Below are positions 36,918-46,516 of a stretch of DNA of 64,000 nt, in pieces. Below the pieces are notes generated by a model, which worked only from the letters and a program-made list of their open reading frames with translations, ran no database searches and was not told where the DNA came from. A program made the translations under genes and the position numbers. The stretch comes from Mycobacterium shimoidei (GTDB taxonomy: Bacteria > Actinomycetota > Actinomycetes > Mycobacteriales > Mycobacteriaceae), in the NCBI GenBank assembly GCA_002101905.1, contig LQPU01000036.1, positions 1 through 64,000 on the forward strand, given 5' to 3'. Numbering within the stretch: the stretch's first letter is position 1; each line of letters starts with the position of its first letter.

Positions 36918-36980
36918 CACAAGTGGTGCTCTTCGACTAGCGACTTCTGACCTTTTCTAGCAATGACTTACGACGAGTCC

Positions 36981-37000
36981 GCGGGGCCGTCCGGCCGTCG
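36981..37000 (+). promoter_or_regulatory. Weak DosR-box-like palindrome
   Basis: GCGGGGCCGTCCGGCCGTCG resembles the site at 60990 (GGGCCATCCGGCCCT) and lies 18 bp before the 37019 gene. The match to the consensus is partial. Confidence 0.35.
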
Positions 37001-37018
37001 TGCGCAGCGGCTCCGGCG

Positions 37019-38332
37019 ATGGACTCTGCGTATGTGATACACGAACACCGGGGTAGCTGGCTACCGGACGGCGTGTACGGTGCGGCTGATCCCAGCTTCG
37101 CCTGCGCCATCCGCTGCTTTGCCGGATTGTTCCCGAGCCGCCGACTCGGCGGCGGCTCGCTCTCGGTATACCTGGATGGTTGGCCGGTTGTCGATGTGTG
37201 GACCGGGTGGGCCGATCGCGATGGCAGTGTGCCGTGGTCCGCCGACACCGGCGCCACGGTGTTTTCGGCGACCAAAGGCCTTACCTCCACCGTCATCCAC
37301 CGGCTTGTCGACCGCGGATTGCTGGCCTACGACGCGCCCGTCGCCGAATACTGGCCGGAGTTCGGCGCAAACGGCAAGTCCGCCATCACCATTGGCGACG
37401 TCATGCGCCACCGCGCCGGCCTGTCACATCTCGACGGCGCCACCGCCGCCGATTTGATGGACCACCAGCTCATGGAGGCCCGGCTGGCAGCAGCGCCGGC
37501 GGGGCGGTTGCTGGGTAAGCCCGCCTACCATGCCCTCACCTACGGGTGGTTGATGTCCGGTCTGGCACGCGCAGTGACCGGCAAGGGAATGCGTGAGCTG
37601 ATCCGCGTAGAGCTGGCCCAGCCGCTGAACACCGACGGTCTGCATCTGGGCCGACCACCAGCTGAATCACCGACCCAGACGGCGCACATCATCGCCCCGC
37701 AGAGCAGCAAGGCAAACCCGCTGTTCAACTTCGCAGCACCGAAGCTCGCGAAGTTGCCCTTCTCGGCTGCGTTCGGCGCAATGTACTTCCCCGGCATGAA
37801 AGCCTATGTCCAAGGCGACATCCCAATGCTCGACGGCGAGGTACCGGCCGCTAACGGGGTGTGCACCGCACGCGCACTGGCGCGGCTCTACGGTGCGATC
37901 GCCAACGGTGGCCGAATCGACAAAACCCAGTTCCTGTCGCCCGAACTGGTCAGCAGGCTGACCGGCAAGCCCAGCCTGAGGCCCGACCGCAACCTCTTCC
38001 TACCCCTGGCCTGGCACATGGGATATCACGCGGTACCTCTGCCCGGCGTGCTGCCGGGATTCGGCCACGCCGGCATGGGCGGATCGATCGGCTGGGCCGA
38101 CCCGTCCAGCGGAATAGCGTTCGGCTTCGTGCACAACCGGTTGCTGACTCCGATGGTCTTCGACCAAGCCACGTTCATCGGATTGGGCGCACTGCTGCGA
38201 CGCGGCGCCGCCGCGGCCCAAAGGTACGGCTTTCACATCGTGCCCGACCTCGGAGCGCCCTATCCCCAGCCCGCCGACGGCCGCCACCGGATCGACCCTC
38301 ATTGCCACCGCAGATCCTCATCCAGTTGCTGA
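37019..38332 (+). CDS. Beta-lactamase-related serine esterase (LipE/LipL type)
   Basis: 437 aa class C beta-lactamase fold. The nucleophile motif SATK (S83, K86) and the later YGWLMSGLARA (Tyr of YxN-like motif) and GHAGMGGSIGWADP (HxG-like) define the EstB/esterase branch. No clear signal peptide. It could hydrolyse short acyl esters. The last 30 residues are atypical and overlap the convergent small gene by 34 bp, so the native C-terminus may have been altered. Confidence 0.83.
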   Translation: MDSAYVIHEHRGSWLPDGVYGAADPSFACAIRCFAGLFPSRRLGGGSLSVYLDGWPVVDVWTGWADRDGSVPWSADTGATVFSATKGLTSTVIHRLVDRGLLAYDAPVAEYWPEFGANGKSAITIGDVMRHRAGLSHLDGATAADLMDHQLMEARLAAAPAGRLLGKPAYHALTYGWLMSGLARAVTGKGMRELIRVELAQPLNTDGLHLGRPPAESPTQTAHIIAPQSSKANPLFNFAAPKLAKLPFSAAFGAMYFPGMKAYVQGDIPMLDGEVPAANGVCTARALARLYGAIANGGRIDKTQFLSPELVSRLTGKPSLRPDRNLFLPLAWHMGYHAVPLPGVLPGFGHAGMGGSIGWADPSSGIAFGFVHNRLLTPMVFDQATFIGLGALLRRGAAAAQRYGFHIVPDLGAPYPQPADGRHRIDPHCHRRSSSSC

Positions 38333-38520
38333 GCGTGTCTGTCACGTTGCTCCGCCGAGCGAGTATCAATCGTGACTTCTTGCCAGTACGCCGGACTGTA
38401 GAGATGAATGTCATTGCCACTGACGATCTTTAGCACGCCGCCCGCGAGAATTTCATAGGCGGCATCGTCTGGATACTCGTCATCCTCGTTGCGATCTTGA
38501 ACCTGTATCCACATTTTCAT
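38299..38520 (-). CDS. Hypothetical small protein
   Basis: 73 aa if started at ATG 38520 (MKMWIQVQDRNEDDEYP); ATG 38613 or GTG 38643 would lengthen it but would overlap the DosR-like box at 38615. The sequence is acidic, with an AYEILAGGVLKIVSGNDIHLYSPAYW core that could be a small beta domain. No family recognised. Its 3' end overlaps the convergent esterase gene. Confidence 0.5.
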   Translation of the reverse strand: MKMWIQVQDRNEDDEYPDDAAYEILAGGVLKIVSGNDIHLYSPAYWQEVTIDTRSAEQRDRHAQQLDEDLRWQ

Positions 38521-38614
38521 GGTCGGGAAGCGGTCCTCCACATCGGCGGCGAATCCGGGTCTTGACGCTACCGCCCCGATGGCCGCATGCCCGGAGTCGC
38601 AGGTCCCGTTCATC

Positions 38615-38634
38615 TGTGCCAGAAGTCCCCACAA
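38615..38634 (-). promoter_or_regulatory. DosR-box-like site
   Basis: The minus strand reads TTGTGGGGACTTCTGGCACA, with the strong half GGGGACTTCTGGC that I recall from the M. tuberculosis hspX site; the other half is poor. It lies 95 bp before the 38520 start. Confidence 0.45.
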
Positions 38635-38806
38635 GGCGACCAACGTCCCGAACGGCAGCGACTTCGGGCCCTGCCGCGCTTCGGCCAGGTGATCCGATAC
38701 CCGTGCGATGAACTCGTCTCAGCTGCCGGCTTGCGCCGCGATGTGCTTTCAGCGGCTGCACCAGACGATTGATCACGATGCTCCTTCTGGGGGCGGTGCG
38801 ATCGGT

Positions 38807-39844
38807 TCACCGGATCAGCCCAACTCCTTGAATCTGCACACTTTTGCCGTCGCTGGCCACCTGCGCGCCGAATTGGTCGACGAGCCACAGGCTTGTCTCG
38901 AGGTGAGCACTGGTGCGCGGCACGATGTAGCTCGAACTGCCGTGGGCCAGCGCGCAGAACAGTACGAGTTGATCGGCCAGGTGACGATCCACCGTCGCCG
39001 CACTGCGCACGTCTTCGAGGAACGTCGCCGCGACGTAGCGGCCGATCTGTTCCGACGATCGGCGATACGTTGCGGCCCGGTCGGCACCGAGTCGGCTCCC
39101 GGTGCTGCTGGTCGCCCATATCGCCAGGCACGCGCCGGGATTGGCCGCGGTGACATCCTCGACGCGGTCGATGGCGCAGGTCATCCCCCCGGCTTGGATC
39201 TGCGCCTCACATGCCGATGCCATGCGCCGGCTCACTTGTCGGTCCGCCAGGTGGCTGGACAATGCGACGCCGTGAACGTCGCGAATCTGACCGGGGGCGT
39301 TGAGTTCCAGCGCGTCGAGTCCAGTACGCCTGGGTGAGACGGTCAGTTCGATGATGCCGCCGCCTGCCGGCAGGTACCCGGGCCGGATGACGTCGAGCGA
39401 CACGTCCACCCCCATCGATTTGAGCAGCGGGGCGAGCACATGTTGCATGTGAAACGGTGACGGGGCGAAGTCTTGAATCAATCCGCCTGTGATGCGCGCG
39501 CGTACCGGCGCAGCGGCGAAGCATGCCACCGGCAGCACTCCCAACGCCAGCATGGTGGCCGAGCCCGAAGTGCCGATGTCCCATTCGAAGCTCCCGCCGC
39601 GGATATCCGGTCCGGGGATGAAATCGAATGCGCGGCTACCGACTTCGACCCCATCGACCGTCGCTCCGCACAGCTGCGCACAGGCCTGCACGTTCGTCAT
39701 GTGTTGGGGTCGCAGCCCGGGTTGGGGGCGTTTCTGCCGAGCGTTGACGACGCGGACCGGCTCGCCGCGCAGCGCCGCCAACGCCACCGCGTAGCGGACG
39801 ATGGTGCCGCTGCCGGACATCTGCGCGCCGTCAATGGTGATCAC
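38807..39844 (-). CDS. rtcA: RNA 3'-terminal phosphate cyclase RtcA
   Basis: 345 aa. The opening MITIDGAQMSGSGTIVRYAVAL matches the RtcA signature, with GEGGG replaced by MSGSG. The body contains RPQHMTNVQACAQLCGA and SRAFDFIPG, and the catalytic His candidate is in SAHLETSLW near residue 317. RtcA converts RNA 3'-phosphate to the 2',3'-cyclic form, while RtcB (encoded at 46517) ligates such ends, so the island has both ends of the pathway. It lies 3' of hspX beyond a strong hairpin. Confidence 0.88.
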   Translation of the reverse strand: MITIDGAQMSGSGTIVRYAVALAALRGEPVRVVNARQKRPQPGLRPQHMTNVQACAQLCGATVDGVEVGSRAFDFIPGPDIRGGSFEWDIGTSGSATMLALGVLPVACFAAAPVRARITGGLIQDFAPSPFHMQHVLAPLLKSMGVDVSLDVIRPGYLPAGGGIIELTVSPRRTGLDALELNAPGQIRDVHGVALSSHLADRQVSRRMASACEAQIQAGGMTCAIDRVEDVTAANPGACLAIWATSSTGSRLGADRAATYRRSSEQIGRYVAATFLEDVRSAATVDRHLADQLVLFCALAHGSSSYIVPRTSAHLETSLWLVDQFGAQVASDGKSVQIQGVGLIR

Positions 39845-39875
39845 TGGCGACCCTGTCTACCGTTCGGCTCATGGA

Positions 39876-39914
39876 GCGGCCCCGGAGTCGGCTGGGATCC
39901 ATCTCCGGGGCCGC
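39876..39914 (-). terminator. Strong hairpin between hspX and rtcA
   Basis: GCGGCCCCGGAG (39876-39887) and CTCCGGGGCCGC (39903-39914) form a perfect 12-bp GC stem with a 15-nt loop just after the hspX stop. There is no T-run; in mycobacteria such stems are often taken as I-shaped terminators. It probably limits hspX read-through into rtcA. Confidence 0.6.
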
Positions 39915-39926
39915 AGGGAAACAGGC

Positions 39927-40364
39927 TCAGCTCGCGGCTTGCACCGGAACATGCTTCTCGGCCGGGGCAGCCCGTTCGGGAACGGCGACGTCCACGGTCA
40001 AGATGCCCTTGTCGTAGGTGGCCTTGATGTCTTCCTCATTGGCGCCCGCCGGCAAGGTGACCGACCGGAGGAACGAGCCGTAGGAGAATTCCGAGCGGCC
40101 CTTGTTTTCCTTCTTTTCGGTGCGTTCGGCCTTGATCGTCAACTGGCCGTTGCTCACCGTGATGTCGACATCCTTGTCCGGATCGATGCCGGGAAGCTCG
40201 GCCCGCAGCAGGTAGTGGCCGTCGGCCAATTCGTCTTCGATCCGGATCATGTGGGTGTCGAACAGCGGACGCAGGCTTGCCGCCCATGACGGAAAGCCGG
40301 TAAACATGTCAGACCAATCCGGCAGCCAGGACCCCGGCTGCCTGCGACGAGCGAGAGTCGACAT
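39927..40364 (-). CDS. hspX: Alpha-crystallin heat-shock protein HspX/Acr
   Basis: 145 aa small heat-shock protein. The middle alpha-crystallin domain runs from RIEDELADGHYLLRAELPGI through VDITVSNGQLTIKAERTEKK to ATYDKGILTVDV, very close to M. tuberculosis HspX (Rv2031c). The N-terminus is aromatic (SWLPDWSDMFTGFPSW) as needed for oligomerisation. An ATP-independent holdase, abundant in hypoxia. A DosR-like box sits 77 bp upstream inside the end of the neighbouring gene. Confidence 0.93.
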   Translation of the reverse strand: MSTLARRRQPGSWLPDWSDMFTGFPSWAASLRPLFDTHMIRIEDELADGHYLLRAELPGIDPDKDVDITVSNGQLTIKAERTEKKENKGRSEFSYGSFLRSVTLPAGANEEDIKATYDKGILTVDVAVPERAAPAEKHVPVQAAS

Positions 40365-40430
40365 GAGATCCTCCTTGATATCGGGTTGTCGTTGTGGGAG
40401 TTACCGTTTCCATCCTTCGCTTTTTGATGA

Positions 40431-42533
40431 TCAACAGGTAGAGGCCGAAGTCCCATTCCGCGCAGACGTGACGAGTCGCCAATCGTCGGGCAGCCCGCGG
40501 GAAGTCACCGCCGTCCCTTGGGCCTCGATGTGCACGGTCGCCGGGCCGAGCCGCAGTTCGGTGAGCGCGAGTTTCCCCCACCGTTGCGGCAAGCGCGGGA
40601 TCACGGTCAGTGTCCGCTTCGGCGTATGCGGCTCCAGGCCCAGAAACGACCGCACGAGCAGCAGGGGCGCGGCGCTGGCCCAGCCCTGGGGCGCGCACGC
40701 GGTGGGATAGGGCACCGGTCGGACAAACCGCGATCGGGAAAAGCCGCAGAACAATTCGGGCAGCCGCCCGTCGAACGCGTCGGCCGCGTCGAGCAGACCG
40801 CTTGCGAGCCGCTCGGCGAGCTCGACAGCGCCCGGCACGTGCCGGTAGCGCAGCAGGCCGGCGACCGCGATCGCGGTGTCGTGCGGCCAGACCGAGCCGT
40901 TGTGGTAGCTCATCGGGTTGTAGGCGCCCATCGTGGTGGCCAGGGTGCGCAACCCGAACCCGGAATCCATCTGCTCGCCGGAAAGCCGCTCGACGATGTC
41001 GGCGGCGTGCTGGTCGGTGGCGATACCGGTCCACAAGCAATGCGCGACGTTGCTGGTCAACGCGTCGACACGACGTTTACCGCCATCCAGAGCGACGGCG
41101 TACCAACCCTTTTCAGGAAGCCAGAACTCCTCCAAGAACTTGCCGCGCAGGGTGTCGGCCTGATCGCGCAGGCGGCTGGCCGCCGCCGGATCGCCGAAGG
41201 CCTCGGCCAGTTCGGCGCGCCCCAGCAGCGCCGCATAGTGGTAGCCCTGCACCTCGCACAGCGCGATCGGCGGTTCGGCCGGGTGTCCCTCGGCGTCGTT
41301 GATCGCGTCGTCGCTGTCCTTCCAGCCCTGATGGATCGGGCCGCAGGTGGTCGCCCGCTGGTACTCGATGAAGCAGTCGCCGTCGCGGTCGCCGTACTTC
41401 TCGGCCCAGGCCAGCGCGGCGTCTGCGGCGGGAAGAAGCGCCCGCACCGCGGCTTCGTCGGCTCCCCACCGCCAGGCCTCGGCCAGCAGCATGACAAACA
41501 GCGGCGTGGCATCGACCGAGCCGTAGCACGCGACGCCACCTCGGGCGTCGTCGGTGCCCGAGCCGCGACGCAGTTCATGCAGGATCCGGCCGGGTTGCTC
41601 CTCGGTCATGGGATCGACGCGGCGGCCCTGCAGCCGAGCGAGCCGCCGCAGCGTGCCGATCGCCAGGCCGACATCGAGCGGTAGCGCCATCCACGCGGTC
41701 AGCAGGCTGTCGCGGCCGAACAGCGTCATGAACCAGGGTGCCCCGGCCGCGACGAACGGGCCGGCCCCGGCGTCGTCGTCGCGGATCAGCAACGCGCCCA
41801 GATCGCTTTCGGTCCGCCGCAACACCTGGGCGAGTACCGGATCATCGGCGCTCAGGTCGGTCGCGGTGTCACGCCATGCACCGAGTTTGCGTGCAGGCGA
41901 GGCGGTTTCGCCGGTCCGACTGCGACGCGCCGGTGGCGGCGCGTGGGTCTGGCCGGGCTGCGCGAGGATCTCGGCCTGCCAGCGCTCATGGCCGGGCAGC
42001 ACGATCTGCCACGACAGCACTTTGGGTAACACGGTGGGGTCTGCGGATGCGATCACCGGCAACGTGCGCAGGGGATCTGCCAGATCGGTGAGCACCAGTT
42101 CGGTTCCGAACACGGTGGGTTCCGCGCCGTGCAATGGTGCGCGGCCCTCTTTGACCGCGTACAGGTCGGCGAAATCGGCGTCGACGTGAACCTCGAGCGA
42201 GACCACAGTGGTCTCGTCGGTGAGGTTCTCCAGCGTGATGGTTTCGCGCAGGCCCCCGCCGATGACTCGTTCCCGCACCAGCAGCAGGCCGGTATCGGCG
42301 AAGCCTGCCCGCGGTGCTCTGCGCAAGACGAACTGTGCCGCAAAGGCTTCCGGGGTCTGCACGGACAGCGCCTCGGGCGTCTGACCGTCCAGCAGGAGCT
42401 CGTAGCGCGACAAGAATCGGGTATTGCGGACGAACAACCCGTGCGCGGTTCCCGGAACAATGTCGCCGTGGGTGTTGGACAGACAAAACGTCGAGCCCTC
42501 CACGAGGGTGACTGAGCCCGCAGGCGCAGTCAT
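40431..42533 (-). CDS. Glycogen debranching-type amylo-1,6-glucosidase
   Basis: 700 aa. The N-terminal beta-sandwich ([20 protein letters not shown], about 1-220) is followed by an (alpha/alpha)6 glucosidase barrel with [30 protein letters not shown] and [15 protein letters not shown], typical of the bacterial amylo-alpha-1,6-glucosidase family. Cytoplasmic, acting on alpha-glucan. The start overlaps the GT4 gene stop by 4 bp, so glucan synthesis and trimming are coupled. The hspX promoter lies in its 3' end. Confidence 0.86.
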   Translation of the reverse strand: MTAPAGSVTLVEGSTFCLSNTHGDIVPGTAHGLFVRNTRFLSRYELLLDGQTPEALSVQTPEAFAAQFVLRRAPRAGFADTGLLLVRERVIGGGLRETITLENLTDETTVVSLEVHVDADFADLYAVKEGRAPLHGAEPTVFGTELVLTDLADPLRTLPVIASADPTVLPKVLSWQIVLPGHERWQAEILAQPGQTHAPPPARRSRTGETASPARKLGAWRDTATDLSADDPVLAQVLRRTESDLGALLIRDDDAGAGPFVAAGAPWFMTLFGRDSLLTAWMALPLDVGLAIGTLRRLARLQGRRVDPMTEEQPGRILHELRRGSGTDDARGGVACYGSVDATPLFVMLLAEAWRWGADEAAVRALLPAADAALAWAEKYGDRDGDCFIEYQRATTCGPIHQGWKDSDDAINDAEGHPAEPPIALCEVQGYHYAALLGRAELAEAFGDPAAASRLRDQADTLRGKFLEEFWLPEKGWYAVALDGGKRRVDALTSNVAHCLWTGIATDQHAADIVERLSGEQMDSGFGLRTLATTMGAYNPMSYHNGSVWPHDTAIAVAGLLRYRHVPGAVELAERLASGLLDAADAFDGRLPELFCGFSRSRFVRPVPYPTACAPQGWASAAPLLLVRSFLGLEPHTPKRTLTVIPRLPQRWGKLALTELRLGPATVHIEAQGTAVTSRGLPDDWRLVTSARNGTSASTC
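40441..40456 (-). promoter_or_regulatory. DosR-box-like site upstream of hspX
   Basis: The minus strand reads ATGGGACTTCGGCCTC, a good match to GGGACTnnnGGCCCT with one weak arm. It is inside the 3' end of the debranching-enzyme gene, 77 bp before the hspX start. Confidence 0.65.
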
Positions 42534-43693
42534 GCGCTCATCTCCATGACCTGGCGATCGACGCGGAGCGCTTGGCGGTAGATGTGCTCGTAGCCGTCGG
42601 CGAGTTGCTCGATACCGAAGTGGGCCTGGACGTGTCGGCGACAGGCCTCCGGATCGAGCTGCGATGCCTGCCGGATCGCATCGGGCAGCTCGCGTGGATC
42701 ATCGCAGATGAACCCGGTGACACCGTCGACGACGACCTCGGGGACTGCGCCGCGGCGCAGCGCGACAACCGGCGTCCCGCAGGCCATCGCCTCGATCATC
42801 ACCATGCCGAACGGTTCTTCCCACTGCACGGGAAACACCAGGCAACGGGCGTCACACAACAGGCGGCGTTTGGCGACCGCATCGGCTTGACCGAACAGCG
42901 AGTCACTTTCCCCCAGCAGGGGCTGGACCATCTCGCGGAAGTAGGCCTTCTCGGCAGGCTCGTCGCACTTGCCGGCAAGAACCAGCGGGACCCCGGCCTG
43001 ATGGGCGGCCTGCACGGCCAGATGGGGTGCCTTGTCGGCAACAAAGCGGCCCAAAAACAGGGCATAGTCCTGCTTTTCGGCCTGAAATGGCCAATCGTCG
43101 ATGCGCAGCGCGTTGTGGACGCGGCCCACCCAATTCAAATCGGGCGCCAGTACGCGCTGACGGTCGCTGATAGCGACCAGATGCACGTCGCTGCCGAGGC
43201 CGCGGTAGTAGTCGTACAAGTCACCGTGAGCGGGCCCGTGCGCGGTGACCACCAACGGCAACCCGAGCTCGCGATAGGCCGCCGCGTTGAGCGGCCCGGC
43301 CAGGGTGTGATCGTGGACGATATCGACCCCGTCGGTCTTGGCGAGCCTCTCGACTGCGCGTCGCGACCGCAGCGCATGCACGACCTCGGGGACCGGCTTC
43401 CCAAGCAGCTCGGGCACGGTGCGATCCCACAACGGCTGAAACTGCGCGGCGGTGCCCGGCCGGCCGGCGCCCAGCAGGGTCACCCGATGCCCGTGTGCCA
43501 CCAGCGCATCGGCCAGATCGGCGACCACCGCTTCGATACCCCCGTATGCGGTGGGCGGAACCTCAAAGTAGGGCGGTGCCACCAAGACGACACGCAGCCG
43601 CCGAGGATGACCGTCGCCGTCGGCCAGTCCGGTGCGGAACCGACGGCTGGTTGCCGAACCCATTGCTGCATTCACGGTTTCATCGAGCTTCAT
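42530..43693 (-). CDS. GT4-family glycosyltransferase
   Basis: 387 aa from ATG 43693 ([11 protein letters not shown]), chosen because GGAGG precedes it by 8 nt; 43717 is an alternative. GT-B fold: [19 protein letters not shown] near the start for the acceptor site, and the donor-site motif [20 protein letters not shown] with the E-x7-E pattern near 300. The probable donor is a nucleotide or ADP sugar; the product could be a glucan for the coupled debranching enzyme. Preceded by DosR-like boxes. Confidence 0.84.
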   Translation of the reverse strand: MKLDETVNAAMGSATSRRFRTGLADGDGHPRRLRVVLVAPPYFEVPPTAYGGIEAVVADLADALVAHGHRVTLLGAGRPGTAAQFQPLWDRTVPELLGKPVPEVVHALRSRRAVERLAKTDGVDIVHDHTLAGPLNAAAYRELGLPLVVTAHGPAHGDLYDYYRGLGSDVHLVAISDRQRVLAPDLNWVGRVHNALRIDDWPFQAEKQDYALFLGRFVADKAPHLAVQAAHQAGVPLVLAGKCDEPAEKAYFREMVQPLLGESDSLFGQADAVAKRRLLCDARCLVFPVQWEEPFGMVMIEAMACGTPVVALRRGAVPEVVVDGVTGFICDDPRELPDAIRQASQLDPEACRRHVQAHFGIEQLADGYEHIYRQALRVDRQVMEMSA

Positions 43694-43756
43694 CGCCAAG
43701 TCCTCCGAAATCGCCAACCACCATCCCCACAGTTAGTCGGATCGTGCGGAAATCCG

Positions 43757-43798
43757 TAGGGCCTACCGGCTCCCACCCAAAGGGCCCAACGTCCCTTA
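43757..43798 (-). promoter_or_regulatory. Paired DosR-box-like sites upstream of GT4 operon
   Basis: The minus strand of 43779-43798 reads TAAGGGACGTTGGGCCCTTT, a good box. A weaker one lies at 43757-43776 (GAGCCGGTAGGCCCT core). Both are in the 78-bp gap between the P-type ATPase stop region and the glycosyltransferase start. Confidence 0.65.
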
Positions 43799-46378
43799 GC
43801 TCAACCGCGGTGCGCGGGTAATTCGCTTGTGGACTGTGTCGGCGGCCAGCACCGCGGGGGCGGTGAGCAAGGCGGCGAGGACGCCGATGAGGCTGGGCGG
43901 CGACTGGCCGAGCAGGTGTGCGAGGGGCGGGATGTAGAGGAACGCGGCCAGCATCACCAGCTCGGCGAGGACGGCCCCGATCAGCAGCCGGTTGCCGCGC
44001 AACGGGATCTGCCAGGCGAACCGGACGGTGCTGCGGCAGGCGAACGCGTTGGCCACCTGGCCGAAGACGATCGCGGTGAAGGTGGCGCCGGAGGCGGCCA
44101 GCATCGCCGCGCCGGCGGGGAACGGATCACCGAACCACCAGCCGGCGGCGAGGAAGGAGATCACGAAGGCGGCAAGGCTGATCGTCGCTTCGACCGGGCC
44201 GAGAATGCCGAACGCGCGGGTGAACAGCCTGCGGTCGATCAGGTGTCCGCGAGTCGGTGGACGGTCGAGCACGTGGCTCGCAGGTGGTTCGGCACCGAGG
44301 GCTAACGAAGGCAGAACGTCTGTTCCGATGTCGAGGGCGAGCACCTGCAGCACGCCGATGGCCAACGGGAAGGCCCCGCCCGAAAGTGCCCAGACGACAA
44401 ACGGAGCGAGTTCGGCGACGTTGTCGGTGAGGTGGTAGGTGAGAAAGCGGCGGATGTTGACGAACGTCGACCGGCCCTGCTCCACGGCGGCGACGATGGT
44501 GGAAAAGTCGTCGTCGAGCAGAACAAGGTCGGCGGCCTCGCGGGCGACGTCGGTGCCGGAGCGGCCCATGGCGACGCCGATTGCGGCCTCCTGCAGGGCC
44601 GGCGCGTCGTTGACCCCGTCGCCGGTCATGGCGACGACGTGTCCGCGGGCTTGCAGAGCTTGGGCGATGCGCAGTTTGTCCTCGGGGGTCACCCTGGCCA
44701 CGACGGTGCCGTCGCGATCCAAGAGCTCGCCCAGCCGGGCCTGGTCGGCCGGCAGCTCATGCCCGACGAACACCCGATCGCTGCTGCCGGTGAGCCCGAC
44801 TTCACGGGCGATCGCGCCGGCCGTGTCGGGATGGTCTCCGGTCATCATCGCGACCCTGATGCCCGCCCGCCGGCACGCGGCAAGCGCGGCCGCGGCTGCT
44901 GGGCGTGGAGGGTCCTCCAGTGCGATCAGTCCCAGCAAGTTCAGGTCGGTTTCGGCCTCGTCGGCCGTCGTGGGCAGCGCGCCGGTGACTTCCCGGGTGG
45001 CGACGGCGATGACACGCAGGCCGCGCCCGGCCAGCCGGCGCAGCGCGTCCGTCGCCCCGGGTTGCGGGCCACAGCGGGACAGCATGGCGTCGGGTGCGCC
45101 CTTCACCAGCACCCGGTTTCCGACGACGACCGACATCCGGCGCCGGCGCGCGTCGAACGGGAACCGGGCTCGTTCGGGACGGCTCTGGATCTCGACGTCG
45201 ACGTCGACGCCGGCGCGGCGGGCGAACGCGTCAAGCGCGGCTTCCATCGGGTCGCCCTGCGCAGTCCAGCGCCCGTGTCTGCGTACCGCCTGGCCCGAAG
45301 AGCAACGACGCGCGGCCAGCGCGAGGTCGGCCAGCGGGCCGCTGCAGGCCGGCGGCGTGCAGGTAAGCTCGCCGGTGGGTTCATAACCGTTGCCGGCGAC
45401 GGTGACCGTGCCGCCGGGCATCCAGACCTCCACCACCGACATTTCGTTGCGGGTGAGTGTCCCGGTCTTGTCGGTACAGATAAACGTCGTTGAGCCAAGG
45501 GTTTCCACGGCCTCGAGGTGCCGCACCAGCGCGTGACGTTCAGCCATCCGCTGGGCGCCCATGGCCAGCGAGAGAGTGACGGTGGGCAGCAGGCCCTCGG
45601 GGACGACCGCCACGCTGACGCCGACGGCGAACAGGAAACCGTCGGCGGCGGGTGTGCCCAGGAGCAACGCGATCGCGAAGAACCCGACACCGACGGCGAT
45701 CGCGATGGCCGCGATGATGCGCGACACCCGGTCCAGCTCGCGCCGCAGCGGGGTCGGCGGGGGTCGTTGTGACGCAGTGAGTTTCGCGATGTCCGCGAGC
45801 CGGGTTCGTGCCCCGGTGGCGACCACCGTTGCTTGGGCCTCGCCTTCTACGATGAAGCATCCCGCGTAGAGCTGATCGCCCGCCGCAGGGTGCTCGGGCA
45901 CGCTCTCCCCGGTCAGTGTCGAGTTGTCGACCGCCAGCGCGTGCACGGTGTCGAGGCGCAAATCCGCTGAGATGCGGTCGCCTTCGGCCAGCAGCACGAG
46001 GTCGCCGGTTACCAGCTCCTCGGCGGGCACCTGAATCGTGGTCCCGTCGCGCACGACGGTGACCTGCCGGGGCAGCAGGCCACGCAGGTGCTCGGCGGCG
46101 TGCGCGGCCTTTTGTTCCTGCGCGAAAGCGAACAGCCCGTTGAGCACGATGACCACGAACACCGCAATGCCCAGCTGCGGCATGCCGGCGATGAAGGCCA
46201 GCCCACCCGCCACCCAAAACAGCAAGGCGAAAAAGTGCACCATCTCCGAGATCAGGAGCCGCCAAGCCGGCACCTTGCGCCGCACGGGCAGCGTGTTAGG
46301 CCCCTCGGCGGCCAGCCGTCGCGACGCCTCGGCCGACGTCAACCCACGCGGCTCGTTCACACGCTCAGCCGTGCTCAT
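43796..46378 (-). CDS. P-type cation ATPase (P2A-like, CtpF-related)
   Basis: 860 aa from ATG 46378. The phosphorylation motif DKTGTLT is near residue 307, TGES near 171, the hinge TGDGVNDAP near 597 and ten membrane helices are predicted. VVPEGLLPTVTL (in place of the PEGLPA of Ca2+ pumps) is the fourth-helix ion site. It fits the P2A/SPCA-like group to which the DosR-induced CtpF belongs; the ion (Ca2+, Mn2+ or Na+) is uncertain. Its start overlaps the 43-aa peptide gene by 4 bp. Confidence 0.88.
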   Translation of the reverse strand: MSTAERVNEPRGLTSAEASRRLAAEGPNTLPVRRKVPAWRLLISEMVHFFALLFWVAGGLAFIAGMPQLGIAVFVVIVLNGLFAFAQEQKAAHAAEHLRGLLPRQVTVVRDGTTIQVPAEELVTGDLVLLAEGDRISADLRLDTVHALAVDNSTLTGESVPEHPAAGDQLYAGCFIVEGEAQATVVATGARTRLADIAKLTASQRPPPTPLRRELDRVSRIIAAIAIAVGVGFFAIALLLGTPAADGFLFAVGVSVAVVPEGLLPTVTLSLAMGAQRMAERHALVRHLEAVETLGSTTFICTDKTGTLTRNEMSVVEVWMPGGTVTVAGNGYEPTGELTCTPPACSGPLADLALAARRCSSGQAVRRHGRWTAQGDPMEAALDAFARRAGVDVDVEIQSRPERARFPFDARRRRMSVVVGNRVLVKGAPDAMLSRCGPQPGATDALRRLAGRGLRVIAVATREVTGALPTTADEAETDLNLLGLIALEDPPRPAAAAALAACRRAGIRVAMMTGDHPDTAGAIAREVGLTGSSDRVFVGHELPADQARLGELLDRDGTVVARVTPEDKLRIAQALQARGHVVAMTGDGVNDAPALQEAAIGVAMGRSGTDVAREAADLVLLDDDFSTIVAAVEQGRSTFVNIRRFLTYHLTDNVAELAPFVVWALSGGAFPLAIGVLQVLALDIGTDVLPSLALGAEPPASHVLDRPPTRGHLIDRRLFTRAFGILGPVEATISLAAFVISFLAAGWWFGDPFPAGAAMLAASGATFTAIVFGQVANAFACRSTVRFAWQIPLRGNRLLIGAVLAELVMLAAFLYIPPLAHLLGQSPPSLIGVLAALLTAPAVLAADTVHKRITRAPRLS

Positions 46379-46506
46379 GACCGTCGGGCATGCCGTGTGG
46401 GATGGCGTCGGGTCCACCAGAGCCCGACAGCCACTGCGACAGCGCACAAGATCGCGGCAATCACGACCGCCGCCGAACACAATGCGATCACTTCGACGGC
46501 GGTCAT
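46375..46506 (-). CDS. 43-aa single-helix membrane peptide
   Basis: An open frame with ATG at 46504-46506 after GGGAG with 6-nt spacing. It begins MTAVEVIALCSAAVVIAAIL, one membrane helix (about 4-30), then WWTRRHPTRHARRS, a basic cytoplasmic tail. The TGA stop overlaps the ATPase ATG, and the RtcB stop lies 10 bp upstream, so it fills the only gap in the operon. No family recognised. By analogy with KdpF-type peptides it might tune the P-type ATPase; that is inference. Confidence 0.6.
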   Translation of the reverse strand: MTAVEVIALCSAAVVIAAILCAVAVAVGLWWTRRHPTRHARRS

Positions 46507-46516
46507 CCGCGCTCCC

